DNA of 64,000 nucleotides, taken from Eubacterium sp. MSJ-21. Lineage in GTDB: Bacteria > Bacillota > Clostridia > Lachnospirales > Lachnospiraceae. Both the position numbers and the translations under genes were made by a program. Position 1 is the first letter of the stretch, and each line of letters opens with the position of its first letter. The notes below the pieces were generated by a model. The model was not told where the DNA came from. It did not search any database and was given only the letters and a program-made list of their open reading frames with translations. Below, one piece after another: positions 62,822 to 64,000 of this stretch. Location of the stretch: NCBI RefSeq assembly GCF_018918185.1, contig NZ_JAHLPZ010000003.1, forward strand, positions 173,793 through 237,792, in the 5' to 3' direction.

Positions 62822-63796
62822 TTATACCTCTTTTCGCAGAATATCTATTTTTTCTTCGGTTTTTTTCAAGTATGTGTACGCCTTCAGATACTGATCGGTG
62901 TCGTTATAAAGCGACAATTTATGCTCGCATAAGAAGATATCCAACATACCTTCCACCGCCTGCGTCATCTTCGACATGTAGGAATATGGAAATTCGTCGG
63001 CATATAACATTGATACGAATTTCTCAAATACCTGACAGAAATGATCCGCATCCGCGAATTTATATTTTTCCATTCGATACGCATGTTCATTTGCTTCCCG
63101 TAACTGCCGTTCTCCCTCCGATTCCGGTATTTCCTCATAGTCATCCATGATTGCCTGAATCTCCTCATCGGACAGAAAATCTTCCATTTCATCCTCATCC
63201 GGCTCCTCTCCATCCGGTACAGGCAACAATGCAGCATCATGCTCCTCGAATTCTTTCCACATTTCCGTCGGAATCAATTTGCTGAAATCCTTCCCCAGCA
63301 GATCTTCATAGATCACACAGCCATAATCAAGCACATTCTCGAAGTAGAAATTTCCTGCATATCTGCGGTCGAATGTCCAGTCACATATCCTGTCACGATT
63401 CTTGATATCTTCTGCGCAGTCCAGAATTTGCTGGAAATTGCTCTGCGGCATAGTATCCATAATCTCGTACATCCATCCCATATCCACAAGAGATACCCGG
63501 ATTGCAAGATATAGAAACATCTCCACGTATCTGCAAAAAGCCTTCTGTTCCGGAATGATTGTATCATCGATATTTCCAATCCAGAGAAGCTTTTGATTTG
63601 CATATATGTTCATGTCCCTTATAAGTTCATGAATCAGCATCTGCGTCTTCCTCGCATGAAATCTCCCCGTATCATCCGTCACAAAAGGACGAATGGATGC
63701 ATTTCTTCCACTGATCACTTCCTCAATATCTTTCATCTTCTCCTGAAACTTCTTCTTCCGGAACCATACACTGTCCGTTATCGTTATATCTTCCAT
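62822..63796 (-). CDS. Unrecognised first gene of the ClpX-like operon, 324 aa
   Basis: No family is recognised. The protein is helical, with an acidic central stretch (GEEPDEDEMEDFLSDEEIQ, about 200-220) that could bind a basic partner. The ATG at 63794-63796 is supported by AGGAG 7 nt upstream; an earlier in-frame start is less likely. It is 3 nt upstream of the 484-aa gene. A near-consensus promoter lies at 63852-63880. Confidence 0.75.
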   Translation of the reverse strand: MEDITITDSVWFRKKKFQEKMKDIEEVISGRNASIRPFVTDDTGRFHARKTQMLIHELIRDMNIYANQKLLWIGNIDDTIIPEQKAFCRYVEMFLYLAIRVSLVDMGWMYEIMDTMPQSNFQQILDCAEDIKNRDRICDWTFDRRYAGNFYFENVLDYGCVIYEDLLGKDFSKLIPTEMWKEFEEHDAALLPVPDGEEPDEDEMEDFLSDEEIQAIMDDYEEIPESEGERQLREANEHAYRMEKYKFADADHFCQVFEKFVSMLYADEFPYSYMSKMTQAVEGMLDIFLCEHKLSLYNDTDQYLKAYTYLKKTEEKIDILRKEV

Positions 63797-63851
63797 AGTT
63801 TTACTCCTTTTCTTTTCATTCTGCAGGTTTCTTATGCTGTGATTATACATC

Positions 63852-63880
63852 ATTATATAATTTTGCCGTAATTATTACAA
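63852..63880 (-). promoter_or_regulatory. Promoter of the ClpX-like operon
   Basis: On the minus strand TTGTAA (63875-63880), 17 nt, then a perfect TATAAT (63852-63857), 56 nt before the 63796 ATG. Confidence 0.8.
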
Positions 63881-63887
63881 CAATCAT

Positions 63888-63931
63888 AACTACCGGCTTA
63901 GCCGGTAGTTTGTCCTGCGGCTATAAGCCGC
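63888..63931. repeat. End hairpins of an IS200/IS605-like element
   Basis: AACTACCGGC/GCCGGTAGTT (63888-63897 and 63901-63910) is a perfect 10-bp hairpin with loop TTA; GCGGCT/AGCCGC (63917-63922 and 63926-63931) is a second. A third, GCCTCT/AGAGGC, lies at 63944-63957 within the coding tail. Such hairpins are typical of IS200/IS605 ends. Confidence 0.6.
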
Positions 63932-63933
63932 TG

Positions 63934-64000
63934 TTACCTGCTTGCCTCTAAAGAGGCTCTGAAAAATCCGCCTTCCGCACTACATTCACAGGCTGGCTCT
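63934..64000 (-). mobile_element. Probable C-terminal end of a TnpB-like protein, cut by the window edge
   Basis: The minus-strand frame at the right edge reads EPACECSAEGGFFRASLEAS, then R and a stop at 63934-63936. A Cys-containing tail with this character followed at once by GC-rich hairpins fits the tail of an IS200/IS605 accessory TnpB gene and its 3' end. Only 21 residues are visible, so the assignment rests on context. Confidence 0.45.

Overview
The window looks like a chromosomal segment of an anaerobic, spore-forming, low-to-moderate-GC Firmicute, most likely a gut Lachnospiraceae. The evidence is sporulation and germination genes (gpr, spoIIP, ytfJ), a FabK-type fatty acid synthesis cluster, a giant 2-hydroxyacyl-CoA dehydratase activase-like protein, a cobalamin riboswitch operon, strong AGGAGG ribosome binding sites with frequent GTG/TTG starts, and several protein families typical of Clostridia. 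The genus assignment is inference. No rRNA, tRNA or CRISPR array was seen.

Layout. 1-11.9 kb (mostly minus strand): a partial GNAT acetyltransferase, a membrane protein, comM-dprA, a flavin reductase, a small alarmone synthetase next to a DHH phosphoesterase, the ytfI/ytfJ sporulation pair, a three-gene cluster of unknown function that includes a protease-dead rhomboid with a zinc module, and a LysM protein. 12.0-16.2 kb (plus strand): the 1408-residue activase under a near-consensus promoter. 16.3-24.7 kb (minus): the conserved gpr-spoIIP-lepA-hemW block, a shikimate kinase, and thiD with a fused thiE-HAD gene. 24.7-32.8 kb (minus): rnhA-accD-accA-fabH-fabK-fabD-fabG-fabF-fabZ, a near-complete fatty acid synthesis operon without acpP, accB or accC. 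33.0-38.8 kb: a MATE exporter, a bacterial tubulin-like protein and prfC.

38.8-44.6 kb is a cobalamin-riboswitch operon encoding an exported CbiK-like chelatase, a lipoprotein with two related beta-rich repeats, and a BtuFCD/FecBCD-type importer whose ATPase has an extra C-terminal domain. It reads as a cell-surface tetrapyrrole or corrinoid handling and uptake system. 44.7-49.9 kb: a degenerate J-domain/TPR protein, a glycerate kinase and a two-gene locus for small exported/membrane proteins. 50.0-58.4 kb: a LysR regulator divergent from a variant purA, a second flavin reductase, a hipBA module with a notable operator-terminator, a VOC protein, thioredoxin, an oxidoreductase, an alanine-type symporter, a thioesterase and a small DUF3006-like protein. 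58.6-64.0 kb: a dGTPase-like HD protein and a three-gene operon for a ClpX-like AAA+ ATPase with two unrecognised partners. The probable end of an IS200/IS605-type element (TnpB C-terminus and end hairpins) abuts the promoter of that operon at the right edge.

The most promising undescribed material is the ClpX-like operon, the riboswitch-controlled surface chelatase/lipoprotein operon, the tubulin-like gene, the rhomboid/zinc cluster, and the HipB operator built into a terminator hairpin.
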